From Acidipila sp. EB88 (GTDB lineage Bacteria; Acidobacteriota; Terriglobia; Terriglobales; Acidobacteriaceae): a stretch of 64,000 bases of DNA. The DNA is taken from contig NZ_QWEV01000005.1 of assembly GCF_003858395.1 (NCBI RefSeq), positions 3,782,001 through 3,846,000 on the forward strand, in the 5' to 3' direction. This document shows, one piece after another, positions 33,742 through 43,244 of this stretch. The notes under the pieces are model-generated. The model had not been told where the DNA came from and did not search any database. It saw only the letters and a list, made by a program, of their open reading frames with translations. A program made the position numbers and the translations under genes. Within the stretch, counting starts at the first letter, position 1; each line of letters starts with the position of its first letter.

Positions 33742-35165
33742 CGCTTCTGCGTAGCCGCTCGCTCGTTCGGCAAAGTGTCGGAATCGTGGTGGTCTCCCAA
33801 TTGCTCTGCGGGGCGCTGCTCGGAGGAGGAGCGCTGCTCCATGAGCGCCAGGTACGTCTGCACGCCTTTGACGTCAGGCTCCAGGGCCGCTCCGATTCCC
33901 TGCTGGGAGCCATCCAGGATGCGGAAGACCCGAACGATAATGTGCTGATCGACCCGTCGGAACTGCGGTTGCCGAACGACGACGTGTATGCCGTCTATAA
34001 CCAGGGCGGTCGACTGCTGGGTAGCTCTCCCGGGGCGCCTCCTGCGTTGATCAGCAGGCATGGTGATCAGTACCGCGACGCGCAATCTGGCCGAAGCACC
34101 TATCGCATCCTGGAGCGGGAAGCACTGCGGGTGATCGACCGTGCAGAGAGCAACGGGAAGGGACTGCAGCGGCCGGTCACAATCCTGTACGCCTCACCCG
34201 AAGGACAACTCTGGCACGAGGTCCTGGAAGCGGCGCGGTTCTACCTGCTTGCCATCGCATTGGCCACCACGGGGAGCATGTTGTTCGTCGCAATGCTTCT
34301 CAAGAGGGCGCTGCGGCCACTGACGGAGCTTGCTGATGCTGCCGCCCAGCTCTCACCACCAGCGCTGGTGTTCACAGCACCTGCCGGCGTCATGCAGGTG
34401 CTTGAGTTGCGTCCACTGGCCGAGGCGCTGAACGATACGGTGTTCCGGCTTCGTGAAGCGTTTGCCAGGGAGCAACGATTTGTTGCGGATGCTGCACACG
34501 AGCTCAAGACAGCCATCGCGGTGGTCCGCTCGTCGGTGCAGTTGCTGATGTTGCGGCGGCGAACGGCCGACGAGTACGTTGCCGGGCTCGAGCGGATCCT
34601 CGAAGACAACACCCGTGTGGAAGCACTGGTTGCGCAAATGCTGCAACTCGCCAGCGCAGAAGCGGAGTCTACCTCCTGCGAAGCGACTGTCGAGTTAAGC
34701 GGGTTGATTGCCGAGGCACTTGCACAACTGCGCCCCTTGGCTGAAGCGCGCGATGTTGCCTTATCCGCAGATTGTCCGCAAGGCACGTGGATTGAGCTTG
34801 CGCACGAGCGAGCGATCACCCTGGTATCGAACCTGGTGGTGAACGCGGTGCAGCATAGCTCCATAGGCCAATGTGTCACGGTCTCCGCGAAGGTGGGCCG
34901 CACAGGCAAGGTGTTGCTCCAGATCGGAGACGCGGGTGCGGGCATCGCGCCGGAAGCCCTGCGTCACGTGTTTGAACGCTTCTACCGGGAGGATCGTTCG
35001 CGATCAAGAAACACTGGCGGGACGGGGCTCGGCTTGTCTATCTGCAAGGCCATCGCAGAAGCAGCCGGAGGCGAGATCTCGATTGAAAGCTCCCGGGAAC
35101 ACGGCACCCTCGTCACTGTGACACTGATCGCGGGGCTGCCGAAGCACGAGGGTGCACACCGTTGA
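33738..35165 (+). CDS. Membrane sensor histidine kinase
   Basis: About 475 residues from a GTG that overlaps the regulator stop (GTGA). Membrane segments at about 13-34 and 168-188 flank a periplasmic sensor of roughly 130 residues. A HAMP-like linker leads to the phospho-acceptor motif AHELKTAIAVVRSSVQ with H254, and the ATPase shows NLVVNAVQHSS, GDAGAGI and GGTGLGLSICKA. It should phosphorylate the OmpR-type partner encoded upstream. The signal is unknown; the downstream efflux genes suggest a toxic compound or metal. Confidence 0.93.
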   Translation: MTLLRSRSLVRQSVGIVVVSQLLCGALLGGGALLHERQVRLHAFDVRLQGRSDSLLGAIQDAEDPNDNVLIDPSELRLPNDDVYAVYNQGGRLLGSSPGAPPALISRHGDQYRDAQSGRSTYRILEREALRVIDRAESNGKGLQRPVTILYASPEGQLWHEVLEAARFYLLAIALATTGSMLFVAMLLKRALRPLTELADAAAQLSPPALVFTAPAGVMQVLELRPLAEALNDTVFRLREAFAREQRFVADAAHELKTAIAVVRSSVQLLMLRRRTADEYVAGLERILEDNTRVEALVAQMLQLASAEAESTSCEATVELSGLIAEALAQLRPLAEARDVALSADCPQGTWIELAHERAITLVSNLVVNAVQHSSIGQCVTVSAKVGRTGKVLLQIGDAGAGIAPEALRHVFERFYREDRSRSRNTGGTGLGLSICKAIAEAAGGEISIESSREHGTLVTVTLIAGLPKHEGAHR

Positions 35166-35293
35166 TGCGCAGGCTTTCGTGGCCTGCGCGCTCGCGACTG
35201 ATTGGGACAGCAGGCTGCTTCAGCCTTTCTTAAGGTTGCCTATGGCAAAGTCAAAAGCGCAGGAAGGAGGTTTCCCCTGCCTGGAGACTATGC

Positions 35294-36313
35294 ATGCGCA
35301 GCTGTGCTGCTTCTCGCTTTCTTTGCACCTTGCTGTTTGCTGCCGTGAGCTGCGGCGCTGTCTCGGCCGCGAAGACGTTCCACGTCGAAAAGCGCTGGGT
35401 AGTTGGCGGTGCGGGTGGCTGGGACTACCTTGCCGCAGACCCGGCAAATCATCGTCTGTACCTGACGCACACCGACAGGGTGGAAGTGCTGGACACACGC
35501 ACCGGCAAAGTCGTAGGCCAGATTGCGGGCCTGACCAGGACCCACGGCGTCGCGCTGATCCCTGGCAGTACAAGCGGTTTCATCACAGACGGCGGTGCGA
35601 ACCAGGTCGTTGCGTTTGAGACGACGACCCTGGCTGCCACTGCACACATTCCAGCAGGCACGAACCCTGACGGCATTGCCTATGAGCCGATGACGAAGAC
35701 AGTGTGGGCCTTCAACGGCCGCAGCAGCGATGTGACAGCTATCGACGCAGTGCTCAAGAAGCCGGTCGGCACCATCCCACTGCCGGGTAAGCCCGAGTTT
35801 CCGCAGGCGGATGGAAAGGGCAACATCTTCGTCAATATCGAGGACAAGAATGAGATTGTTCGTCTGGACGCGAAGACGATGAAGATCACTGCGACCTGGC
35901 CGCTGGCTGGCTGTAGTTCTCCATCCGGCATGGCAATCGACAGGGCTGGCATGCGCCTCTTCTCCGTGTGCAACGGTGAAAAGATGGTAGTGACCGACGC
36001 GACCACAGGCAGCAATCTCGCCACGCCGCCGATCGGCGACGGTCCCGACGCGGCGGGTTACGACGCGAAGAGAAAGCTCGCCTTCTCGTCGAACGGCGAA
36101 GGCACGCTAACTATCGTCGATGCCGAGAAGGCAGGCTATCCCGTTCTCCAGACTGTCGCCACAGAGAAGGGCGCAAGGACCATGTGCTTTGACCCGGGTG
36201 ATGGCAAGGTCTATCTCGTCACTGCCAAGTTTGCGCCAGTTGATCCAGCGACTCCCAAGGCGCGACCAACGCCACTCGCCGGCTCCTTCGTCGTGCTGGT
36301 TGTGGGTCGATAG
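35294..36313 (+). CDS. Exported YncE-like beta-propeller protein
   Basis: About 339 residues with a Sec signal (MRSCAASRFLCTLLFAAVSCGAVSA, shown here by position 1-25) after GGAG at seven bases. The rest is a YVTN-type propeller: GGAGGWDYLAADPANHRLYLTH, VEVLDTRTGKVVGQI, AGTNPDGIAYEPMTKTVWAFN, FVNIEDKNEIVRLD and VYLVTAKFAP. It lies between the two-component system and the efflux genes on one strand with short gaps. It may be a periplasmic binding or accessory protein of the system; the family has no single known activity. Confidence 0.82.
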   Translation: MRSCAASRFLCTLLFAAVSCGAVSAAKTFHVEKRWVVGGAGGWDYLAADPANHRLYLTHTDRVEVLDTRTGKVVGQIAGLTRTHGVALIPGSTSGFITDGGANQVVAFETTTLAATAHIPAGTNPDGIAYEPMTKTVWAFNGRSSDVTAIDAVLKKPVGTIPLPGKPEFPQADGKGNIFVNIEDKNEIVRLDAKTMKITATWPLAGCSSPSGMAIDRAGMRLFSVCNGEKMVVTDATTGSNLATPPIGDGPDAAGYDAKRKLAFSSNGEGTLTIVDAEKAGYPVLQTVATEKGARTMCFDPGDGKVYLVTAKFAPVDPATPKARPTPLAGSFVVLVVGR

Positions 36314-36321
36314 GCGCGCGC

Positions 36322-37659
36322 ATGCGTCACTTCTCGATCCTGCTCGCAGCCCTGACATTCCTCTCGTATGCGGGGCAAAACCTTGTCGCACAGCAGGCCA
36401 CTGCTGCTCCCGCCGCGATCACCCTGGATGAAGCCATCGCGCGCGCCCGCCGCAGCGAACCGGCGCTCGCCGCAGCGAGGGCTGCCAGCAGCAACGCCGC
36501 GATCGATCGCTCCATCGCTAGGGCGGCGCTGCTGCCCACGGTGACTTACCACAACGCCTACCTCTTTACGCAGGCGAATGGCTCGCACAACCAGGCAGGT
36601 CCTGTGGGCTCGCAGTCCTCGCCCAGGTTCATCGCCAACAATGCCGTGCATGAGTATTCGAGCCAGGCGGTCGTAAGCGAGACAATCGGGCTTGCGCAGC
36701 TGAACGAAGTGAACCGTGCCGCTGCTGCCGCCGCCATAGCAAGTGCGGAGCTTGAGATCAGCCGCCGCGGCCTCACTGCCACCGTGGTTGCACTCTTTTA
36801 CACAGCCACAACGGCTCGCGACAAAGCTGCGGTCGAGCAGCGAGCAGCGGATGAAGCCACTAGCTTTGTGAAGCTCACCGTGCAGCGTGAGGCCCAGCGT
36901 GAAGGGGCACATGCGGACGTGCTCAAGGCCGAACTCACCGAGCAGCAACGCCGGCGCGACCTGGCCGACGCTGTGCTCGCGGCCGAGAAAGCTCGCGTTG
37001 TGCTCGCGGTGCTCCTGTTCCCTGACCCGCGGACGCCCTACGAAATGATCAGCCCAGCGCCTGCGACTTTGCCGACGAGGGCCGACGTGGAAGCTGCAGC
37101 CGAGTCCGGCAACCCCGAGCTCCAGAGCGCACTTGCAATCCTTCGCTCTGCCAATCTCAACATCAAGTCAGCCCAGGCCGCCTATCTTCCGGATCTTGCG
37201 CTTAATTACACCTACGGCATCGATGCGGAGCAGTTTGCAGTGAACGGTCCGGGTGGCGTCCGAAACCTTGGCTACTCTGCTTCCGCTACGCTCGACATAC
37301 CGGTCTGGGACTGGTTCTCCACACAGCACCGGATCCGGCAGACACAGATCCTGCGTGACTCCGCCCGTGTCGCACTCAGTTCCGCACAACGAACGCTGAT
37401 TGCACAACTGGATGAGTCGTACAACGAGGCTTCGCTGGCGCAACAACAGCTCGCGTCGCTCCAGGTCTCGGTAGACACGGCACGCGAAAGTCTAAGACTC
37501 ACGCGCCTGCGTTACACCGCGGGTGAGTCCACTGTGCTTGAAGTTGTGGACGCAGAGGGCACACTTACCGCGGCCGAGATTGCACAGGCAGACGGCACGC
37601 TCCGCTATCAGCAAGCCCTCGCAGATCTGCAACTGCTTACCGGGACACTTCCATCATGA
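36322..37659 (+). CDS. TolC-like outer-membrane efflux protein
   Basis: About 445 residues. A signal sequence is followed by two OEP repeats rich in Ala with long helices (ITLDEAIARARRSEPALAAARA, LAQLNEVNRAAAAAAIASAELEISRRGLTATV, then SAQAAYLPDLALNYTYG and LRLTRLRYTAGESTVLEVVDAE). The order is typical of TolC/CusC channels. It starts nine bases after the propeller gene and ends in an ATGA overlap with the adaptor gene, so the set is one operon. Confidence 0.9.
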   Translation: MRHFSILLAALTFLSYAGQNLVAQQATAAPAAITLDEAIARARRSEPALAAARAASSNAAIDRSIARAALLPTVTYHNAYLFTQANGSHNQAGPVGSQSSPRFIANNAVHEYSSQAVVSETIGLAQLNEVNRAAAAAAIASAELEISRRGLTATVVALFYTATTARDKAAVEQRAADEATSFVKLTVQREAQREGAHADVLKAELTEQQRRRDLADAVLAAEKARVVLAVLLFPDPRTPYEMISPAPATLPTRADVEAAAESGNPELQSALAILRSANLNIKSAQAAYLPDLALNYTYGIDAEQFAVNGPGGVRNLGYSASATLDIPVWDWFSTQHRIRQTQILRDSARVALSSAQRTLIAQLDESYNEASLAQQQLASLQVSVDTARESLRLTRLRYTAGESTVLEVVDAEGTLTAAEIAQADGTLRYQQALADLQLLTGTLPS

Positions 37660-38954
37660 TCAAAGACGTTGCGTACGGGTTGCGCTGCTGGTCGACTGCA
37701 GCCCTGCTGTTAGCTTTGCTGCTTCCCCTCAGTGGCTGCAAACAGGCGGCGCCCGCAGATGCCGGGAACAAGGTCGTTGCGGTAGCGGCAGAGCACCCGA
37801 CCGAAGGCTCGATTACTGAGATCATCCACGCCGACGCGGTACTGGCTCCGCAGGCCCAGGCAGCCCTGCAGGCCCGGGTGACCGCTCCGGTGAAGGCGTT
37901 CTATGTGGAACGCGGACAGAAGGTCAGGGCCGGCCAGGTGGTTGCTGTTCTGGAGCACCAGGACCTTGCCGCTGCAGCGCTCGATACCAAAGGAAGCTTG
38001 ACCGCCGCGCAAGGCGCTTACACCGCCACAACGCAGCAGCAGGTACCGCAGGAGGAGACCCAGGCTCGCCTCAATCTGGAACAGGCACAATCGACGCTCG
38101 CGCTGGCTCAGAGCGTGCTCGATGCACGCACCGAGTTGTTCGCGCAAGGCGCCACTCCCGGCCGCGATGTCGACACCGCCGCGGCTGCCGTGGTGCAGGC
38201 GAAAGCCGCCGTCAGTATTGCGCAACAGAAGCTTGCATCCCTCCGGCGGGTCGGCAGGGCTGCCTTACTCGAAACCGCGGAAGGGCAACTCACCTCCGCC
38301 AAGGGCAGGTATCTCGGAGCAGAAGCCGCGCTCGGCTATGCTGTCCTTCGCACGCCGATTTCGGGCGTGGTGACGGAGCGCCCCCTCTTCGCGGGCGAAA
38401 CCGCTGCGGCCGGCTCTGCTCTCGTCACAGTAATGGACACGTCCATTCTGCTCGCGAGACTACACATCCCGCAGGGGCAGGCGCAGCAGATAACGCTCAA
38501 CGCAGAAGCGGCCATCGCGGTGCCCGGCGAGGTAGAGCCCGTGCACGCGAGCGTTGCTCTCATCAGTCCGGCTATCGACCCAGGCAGTACCACCGTTGAA
38601 GTGTGGCTCAAGGTTGCGAATCCCCTCGGAACGCTCAAGGTCGGAACGGCAGTGCATGCCACGATCCAGGGCCGCACCTTTGTGCGGACGATGCTCGTAC
38701 CCAAAGATGCGGTGCAGCGTTCCGCGGAGAGTGGCGGATCGATGGTGCGGGTGATCGCAGCCGACAGAACCGCGCAGGGCCGCGATGTCACCGTCGGCAT
38801 TATCGACGGTCAGCACGCCCAGATCACCGACGGACTTATCGCAGGCGACCTCGTGATCACATCCGGAGGCTACGGGCTCGACGACGGAACCAGGGTCACG
38901 TACAGCCCTGCAGGCAGGTCCGAAGAGAAGCCATCGGCGGGAACAGAAAGATGA
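37656..38954 (+). CDS. RND-type periplasmic adaptor (lipoprotein)
   Basis: About 432 residues. The N-terminus has a lipobox LPLSGC, so the protein is anchored by lipid. Lipoyl-like halves (QAALQARVTAPVKAFYVERGQKVRAGQVVAVLE and YAVLRTPISGVVTERPLFAGE, given by sense at about 70-105 and 225-250) flank a long alpha-hairpin rich in Gln and Ala. Beta-barrel and membrane-proximal domains follow (IDPGSTTVEVWLKVANPLGTLKVG). It overlaps the channel gene and the pump gene by four bases each. Confidence 0.9.
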   Translation: MIKDVAYGLRCWSTAALLLALLLPLSGCKQAAPADAGNKVVAVAAEHPTEGSITEIIHADAVLAPQAQAALQARVTAPVKAFYVERGQKVRAGQVVAVLEHQDLAAAALDTKGSLTAAQGAYTATTQQQVPQEETQARLNLEQAQSTLALAQSVLDARTELFAQGATPGRDVDTAAAAVVQAKAAVSIAQQKLASLRRVGRAALLETAEGQLTSAKGRYLGAEAALGYAVLRTPISGVVTERPLFAGETAAAGSALVTVMDTSILLARLHIPQGQAQQITLNAEAAIAVPGEVEPVHASVALISPAIDPGSTTVEVWLKVANPLGTLKVGTAVHATIQGRTFVRTMLVPKDAVQRSAESGGSMVRVIAADRTAQGRDVTVGIIDGQHAQITDGLIAGDLVITSGGYGLDDGTRVTYSPAGRSEEKPSAGTER

Positions 38955-41900
38955 GCATGACGCCCCCGTCCAACCGGCAGTTCTGGCTCATCCAGGCAGC
39001 CAAGCCCCTCTTCTTCTGCCTGGTCCTGCTCACGGCCGCCGGCATCTACGCGGCTTTCCAGGTTCCTATCTCTGTTTTTCCCGAAACCACCTTTCCCCGC
39101 ATCGTGATCGGCATCGATAACGGCGTCATGCCTGTCGAGCAGATGCAGGTCACAATCACCAGGCCCATTGAAGAAGCCGTCAACACCGTGCCCGGACTGA
39201 AGACGGTACGCAGCACTACGAGCAGGGGCTCCGCAGAGGTCAGCCTTTTCTTTGACTGGAATGTGGACATGTTCCAAACCCTTCAACTCACCGATGCCGC
39301 GCTGTCCAAGGTGCAGTCTGAACTGCCCATTACTGCGAAGATCACAACGAACCGGCTGACGTTTGCCACATTCCCTATCGTTGCCTATGCGCTCACCGCG
39401 GACGAGCGCGGAGGAGCCAGCGTCTCCCAGACAGCTTTGTGGCAGATGGCCACCTATCAGTTGAAGCCATCGTTGAGCCGTGTCCCGGGCGTCAGCACAG
39501 TGAGCGTGCAAGGTGGCCAGGTCCCGGAGTTCCACATCATCCCCGATCTCGGCAAATTGCAGATTACCGGCGCCACCGTTCCGGACATCGTGAACTCTGT
39601 GCAGAGCTCCAACATCATCGACTCTCCTGGATTGTATGAAGCCGATCACCAGCTCATCCTGGGATTGGTAGGCGCCCAGGCGCATGACACGGACGGGCTT
39701 GGCCAACTCATCGTGAAGACCACCGCCGGCGGCAATCCGGTTCGCCTGGCCGACGTAGCCACGGTCGCTTCAGGAACGCTTCCTGCGTACACGGCCGTGG
39801 CCGCAGATGCACGGCCAGCCGTGCTGCTCAACATCACGCGGCAGCCTTCCAGCAACGCCGTGGCGGTAGCTGGCTCGGTGGCCACGCAGGTCGACTCCCT
39901 GAGCAGGACGCTACCTGCAGGCGTTCACCTCACGGCATTCTACGATCAGTCTGAACTGGTCCACGAAAGTATCGCCAGCGTCCGCGATGCGATCCTCGCC
40001 GGCCTCCTGCTGGCCTGCGTAGTCCTCTGGCTCTTCCTCGGTGACTGGGCCGCCTCCATGGTCGCGGGCATGGTCATTCCTGTAACCGTGGCTATTACCG
40101 TGCTTTTCCTTTGGGCGATCGGGCAGAGCTTCAACCTCATGACCCTGGGAGGCCTCGCCGCAGCCATTGGTCTCGTCATTGATGATGCAATCGTTGTCGT
40201 GGAAAACATCGTGGTGCACCGTGATGAAGGTGAGTCCCGGGTCGAAGCCGTTCGTCTTGCGTTGCGCGAAATCATGGTTCCGCTGATCGGTTCGACCATC
40301 ACGCCCATCGTTATCTTTCTTCCTCTCATCGGTGTCACGGGCGTTACCGGCAGCTTCTTTCGCGCGCTCGCCATGACCATGGGCACTGCCCTGCTCACCT
40401 CGCTCCTGCTTGCGCTGAGCTTCACACCGGCACTTTCGCTCGTGCTTCTGCACGAGTCTGGGGCTCGCATGGCAACAGGCGTGCGAACCGAGACGCACGG
40501 CGCGATCATGCGACGCACTCTTCGCGTGCATGGCTGGCTGCTTGAGCGGCTTCTGGATCGCTCCTTGGCCATCCTGGCTATCGCCGCGCTGCTGTTGGTA
40601 TCTGGCTACTTTGCGTACGGGCGGCTCGGTTCCAACCTGCTGCCGGCGATGGATGAGGGCGCTTTTGTGATCGACTACATCATGCCCGCAGGCAGCTCCA
40701 TCGCTACCACGACCGCGGTCCTCGACAAGGTGGATCGTGTGCTGCATGGGGATCCGGACGTCCTGATCACGACCCGACGCACCGGTCTGCAACTCGGCCT
40801 CGCGGCAGTCACCGAAGCCAACACCGGCGACATCTCTGTACGCCTGAAACCAGGCCATCGCCGCAGCTTCAAACAGATCAGCAGCGACCTGCGCGCAAAG
40901 ATCAACGGGCAAGCGCCACAGCTCGATGTGGAGTTTGTGCAGGTGCTGGAAGACATGATTGGCGATCTCTCGAACTCACCCGAGCCCATCCAGATCAAGC
41001 TTTTCTCGAACGACACAGTACTGCTCCACACACTCGCTCCGAGGGTGAAGGAGGCGATAGCAGCTATCCCGGGCGTGGTGGACACGCAGAACGGCATTGA
41101 CAACACGCTCAGCGGACCCGCTACGTACTTCCAGGTGGACCCATCGATTGCGGGCCGGCTTGGCTTCACGCCGCAGGAGGTCGCGGAAGATGCCACCTCC
41201 CTTCTGGACGGCCTGCCGACCAACGCGCCGCTGATCATGGACGGGCGCCCTTACACTATCCGCGTGCGACTGGGCAGTGAGCACCGTGCTTCACTCGACG
41301 CGATCCGGAACACTCTCTTCAGGTCCGTGGCCGGCCATACCGCCAGCCTTGGCGATCTTGCTCAGATCAGTGAACTGCCGCCGCAGAATGAAATCCGCCG
41401 CGAGAATCTAGAACAGGTTGACCTCGTCAGCGGTCGCCTTGAAGGTTCGGACCTCGGTGGCGCCATGGCAAAGGTCAAGGCTGCAATCGCCGGCATGCAT
41501 CTCCCCGCCTCGGTACGAGTCGAGTTCGGCGGCACATACCAGGAGCAGCAGCGATCCTTCTCCGACCTTGCCCGGGTGCTTCTTCTCGCGCTTGCCCTTG
41601 TGTTTGGTGTGCTGCTCACAGAGTTCCGCAACTTTGCCGCTCCGTCTGCCATACTCGTCAGCTCCGTGCTCTCGATCACCGGCGTCTTGTTCGCACTGGC
41701 CGTTACCGGTACTGACTTCAACGTGGCCAGCTTTATGGGCCTCATCATGGTGATCGGCATCGCAGCCAAGAACGGTATCCTGCTGCTTGATGCGGACGAG
41801 CGCGCCCGTGAGGAAGCACTGTCGCCCCGCGATGCCATCGTCCAAGCCGCACGACGGCGCTTGCGGCCCATCCTCGCAACCGCAGTCGCGGCGATGTGCG

Positions 41901-42082
41901 GCATGGCTCCCCTTGCGCTCGGCATAGGCGCCGGCTCGCAGATGCTGCAGCCGCTCGCAATTGCCGTGGTCGGTGGCTTGTTGTTCTCGGTGCCGACAAG
42001 CCTGTTGCTCACGCCGGCGTTGTACTACCAGTGGACGCGCAGGCAGCCAAGAACCGCGCCTGTCGCGCCACGCTTGTCCTAG
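38951..42082 (+). CDS. RND efflux pump inner-membrane protein
   Basis: About 1,043 residues; the start MSMTPPSNRQ overlaps the adaptor stop. There are twelve predicted membrane helices in the RND order, with two large periplasmic loops. The proton-relay aspartates are present in the fourth helix (IGLVIDDAIVVVEN), and the second half repeats the fold (FMGLIMVIGIAAKNGILLLDADERAREE). It works with the adaptor and TolC-like channel as a tripartite exporter. The sequence resembles both multidrug (HAE1) and metal (HME) pumps, and I cannot decide between them. Confidence 0.9.
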   Translation: MSMTPPSNRQFWLIQAAKPLFFCLVLLTAAGIYAAFQVPISVFPETTFPRIVIGIDNGVMPVEQMQVTITRPIEEAVNTVPGLKTVRSTTSRGSAEVSLFFDWNVDMFQTLQLTDAALSKVQSELPITAKITTNRLTFATFPIVAYALTADERGGASVSQTALWQMATYQLKPSLSRVPGVSTVSVQGGQVPEFHIIPDLGKLQITGATVPDIVNSVQSSNIIDSPGLYEADHQLILGLVGAQAHDTDGLGQLIVKTTAGGNPVRLADVATVASGTLPAYTAVAADARPAVLLNITRQPSSNAVAVAGSVATQVDSLSRTLPAGVHLTAFYDQSELVHESIASVRDAILAGLLLACVVLWLFLGDWAASMVAGMVIPVTVAITVLFLWAIGQSFNLMTLGGLAAAIGLVIDDAIVVVENIVVHRDEGESRVEAVRLALREIMVPLIGSTITPIVIFLPLIGVTGVTGSFFRALAMTMGTALLTSLLLALSFTPALSLVLLHESGARMATGVRTETHGAIMRRTLRVHGWLLERLLDRSLAILAIAALLLVSGYFAYGRLGSNLLPAMDEGAFVIDYIMPAGSSIATTTAVLDKVDRVLHGDPDVLITTRRTGLQLGLAAVTEANTGDISVRLKPGHRRSFKQISSDLRAKINGQAPQLDVEFVQVLEDMIGDLSNSPEPIQIKLFSNDTVLLHTLAPRVKEAIAAIPGVVDTQNGIDNTLSGPATYFQVDPSIAGRLGFTPQEVAEDATSLLDGLPTNAPLIMDGRPYTIRVRLGSEHRASLDAIRNTLFRSVAGHTASLGDLAQISELPPQNEIRRENLEQVDLVSGRLEGSDLGGAMAKVKAAIAGMHLPASVRVEFGGTYQEQQRSFSDLARVLLLALALVFGVLLTEFRNFAAPSAILVSSVLSITGVLFALAVTGTDFNVASFMGLIMVIGIAAKNGILLLDADERAREEALSPRDAIVQAARRRLRPILATAVAAMCGMAPLALGIGAGSQMLQPLAIAVVGGLLFSVPTSLLLTPALYYQWTRRQPRTAPVAPRLS

Positions 42083-42229
42083 ACGTAGACGGTGGGGCGA
42101 CACAGGTAGAGCACGGAAGTCTGATGTATAAAAGGCGCACTTGCACGGCGGGAGCAGGCCGCCTGTACTAACGGCGGAGATGCTTCGTTCCGCCTGCGTT
42201 TGACTGCAAATGTGGTGGGCTGCTGGTAG

Positions 42230-42757
42230 CTAGCGTGGGGGCCCTGCAGGTTCCGTGTGCGTGGCAGCGGCGGCAAATGCGGCCGCTGCTGATTCCGCGA
42301 TAGTCACATCTGTGTCCTTGTTCAGGCCGGCGACGCCGATCGCTCCAACAACCTCGTGGCCACTCATAAGTGGAACGGCGCCGCGCAGGGTCATGAAGCC
42401 GGCGGTCACAAATGCGATGCGGCCCTGATTGACATTGGTTTCGGTCTCTCCACTGGGGCGCTGCAGAAGTGCAGATGTTCTCGCCTTGCCGATCGCAAGC
42501 TCGGGACTGCCATCGCGTACGCCATCCATCTTCAAAAAAGCGACCAGTATCCCGCTCCTGTCCACCACGGCGACGGCGCACGGCGCGTGCAACGCCACAG
42601 CTTGCCGCTCGGCAGTATCCACGGCCTGGCGAGCACCCGCCTCGCTGATCAATTGCGCTGTGACCGTAAGGCTTGCCGCCCGAACAGTGTGCAGGGCGGT
42701 GAGCGACAGGAGGCTGAGACAGAGCCCCTTCAGATACTTCTTCGTAGCAGGAGCCAT
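42230..42757 (-). CDS. Exported GlcG/HbpS-family heme-binding-like protein
   Basis: About 175 residues. MAPATKKYLKGLCLSLLSLTALHTVRAA is a signal sequence (residues 1-28). The rest is the GlcG/HbpS domain: A-rich helix ISEAGARQAVDTAERQAVA, VAVVDRSGILVAFLKMDGV, AIGKARTSALLQRPSGE, LRGAVPLMSGHEVVGAIGVAG and the terminal EAAAAAFAAA-like helix. Relatives bind heme or occur beside oxidases and catalases; here the catalase-like genes lie about 2 kb away on the other strand. Convergent with the efflux operon. Confidence 0.85.
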   Translation of the reverse strand: MAPATKKYLKGLCLSLLSLTALHTVRAASLTVTAQLISEAGARQAVDTAERQAVALHAPCAVAVVDRSGILVAFLKMDGVRDGSPELAIGKARTSALLQRPSGETETNVNQGRIAFVTAGFMTLRGAVPLMSGHEVVGAIGVAGLNKDTDVTIAESAAAAFAAAATHTEPAGPPR

Positions 42758-43027
42758 ACCCGCATCGTATGCGGCCAAGCTTAACCGAGGCTGAAGAGAG
42801 TATGCGAGGCTGCCGGTTGGGGCGCGAAGCCGACGACACACCACAAAGCGAAGACCTGACTCGCTGATGAGTCCGGCATCAGTCATGTGTTGGATGTCTG
42901 AAGCTTATGTTGGCCTCCTGCAAGGCGCACAGAGGCGGAGGGCGTCCCCGTCTCCGCCTTCTGAGTGCAGTTCGCGTGAAATGCGCTTCTCGCCACTCCG
43001 GCCTGATGATAATACGTCGGCGTCCCC

Positions 43028-43213
43028 TTACTGGTCTCCGGGCAGCTTTCCTGCGAGGGGCCGCGCATAACGCACGAGTGACAGCAGAAAGTGTCCAGGC
43101 TGCTCGGTCATTGAAAGGTGGGGAGCAGAAACGGCGCCCAGCCTGGTGCCCGACGACGTCGCTGTAGCGGAGATAGCCGCTAGGCTCCCCGCCATGAAGT
43201 CTCGCCTTCTCAC
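43028..43213 (-). CDS. Tiny Tat-signal ORF, probable remnant
   Basis: A GTG start has a perfect AGGAGG (complement of 43219-43224) five bases upstream and lies 32 bases after the propeller gene on the same strand. The product of 61 residues begins MRRRDFMAGSLAAISATATSS by position 1-21, a Tat signal, followed by only about 35 residues and a stop. Tat cargo is usually much larger, so the gene was probably cut by mutation. No frame downstream to 42758 continues convincingly. A genuine small exported protein remains possible. Confidence 0.4.
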   Translation of the reverse strand: MRRRDFMAGSLAAISATATSSGTRLGAVSAPHLSMTEQPGHFLLSLVRYARPLAGKLPGDQ

Positions 43214-43244
43214 AACGACCTCCTAAACAACACCGCTCTTTTCA

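Noticed and set aside
42883-43068. 61-codon ORF downstream of the small Tat ORF
   Set aside because: It does not continue the Tat ORF in sense, and no domain or initiation signal supports it.
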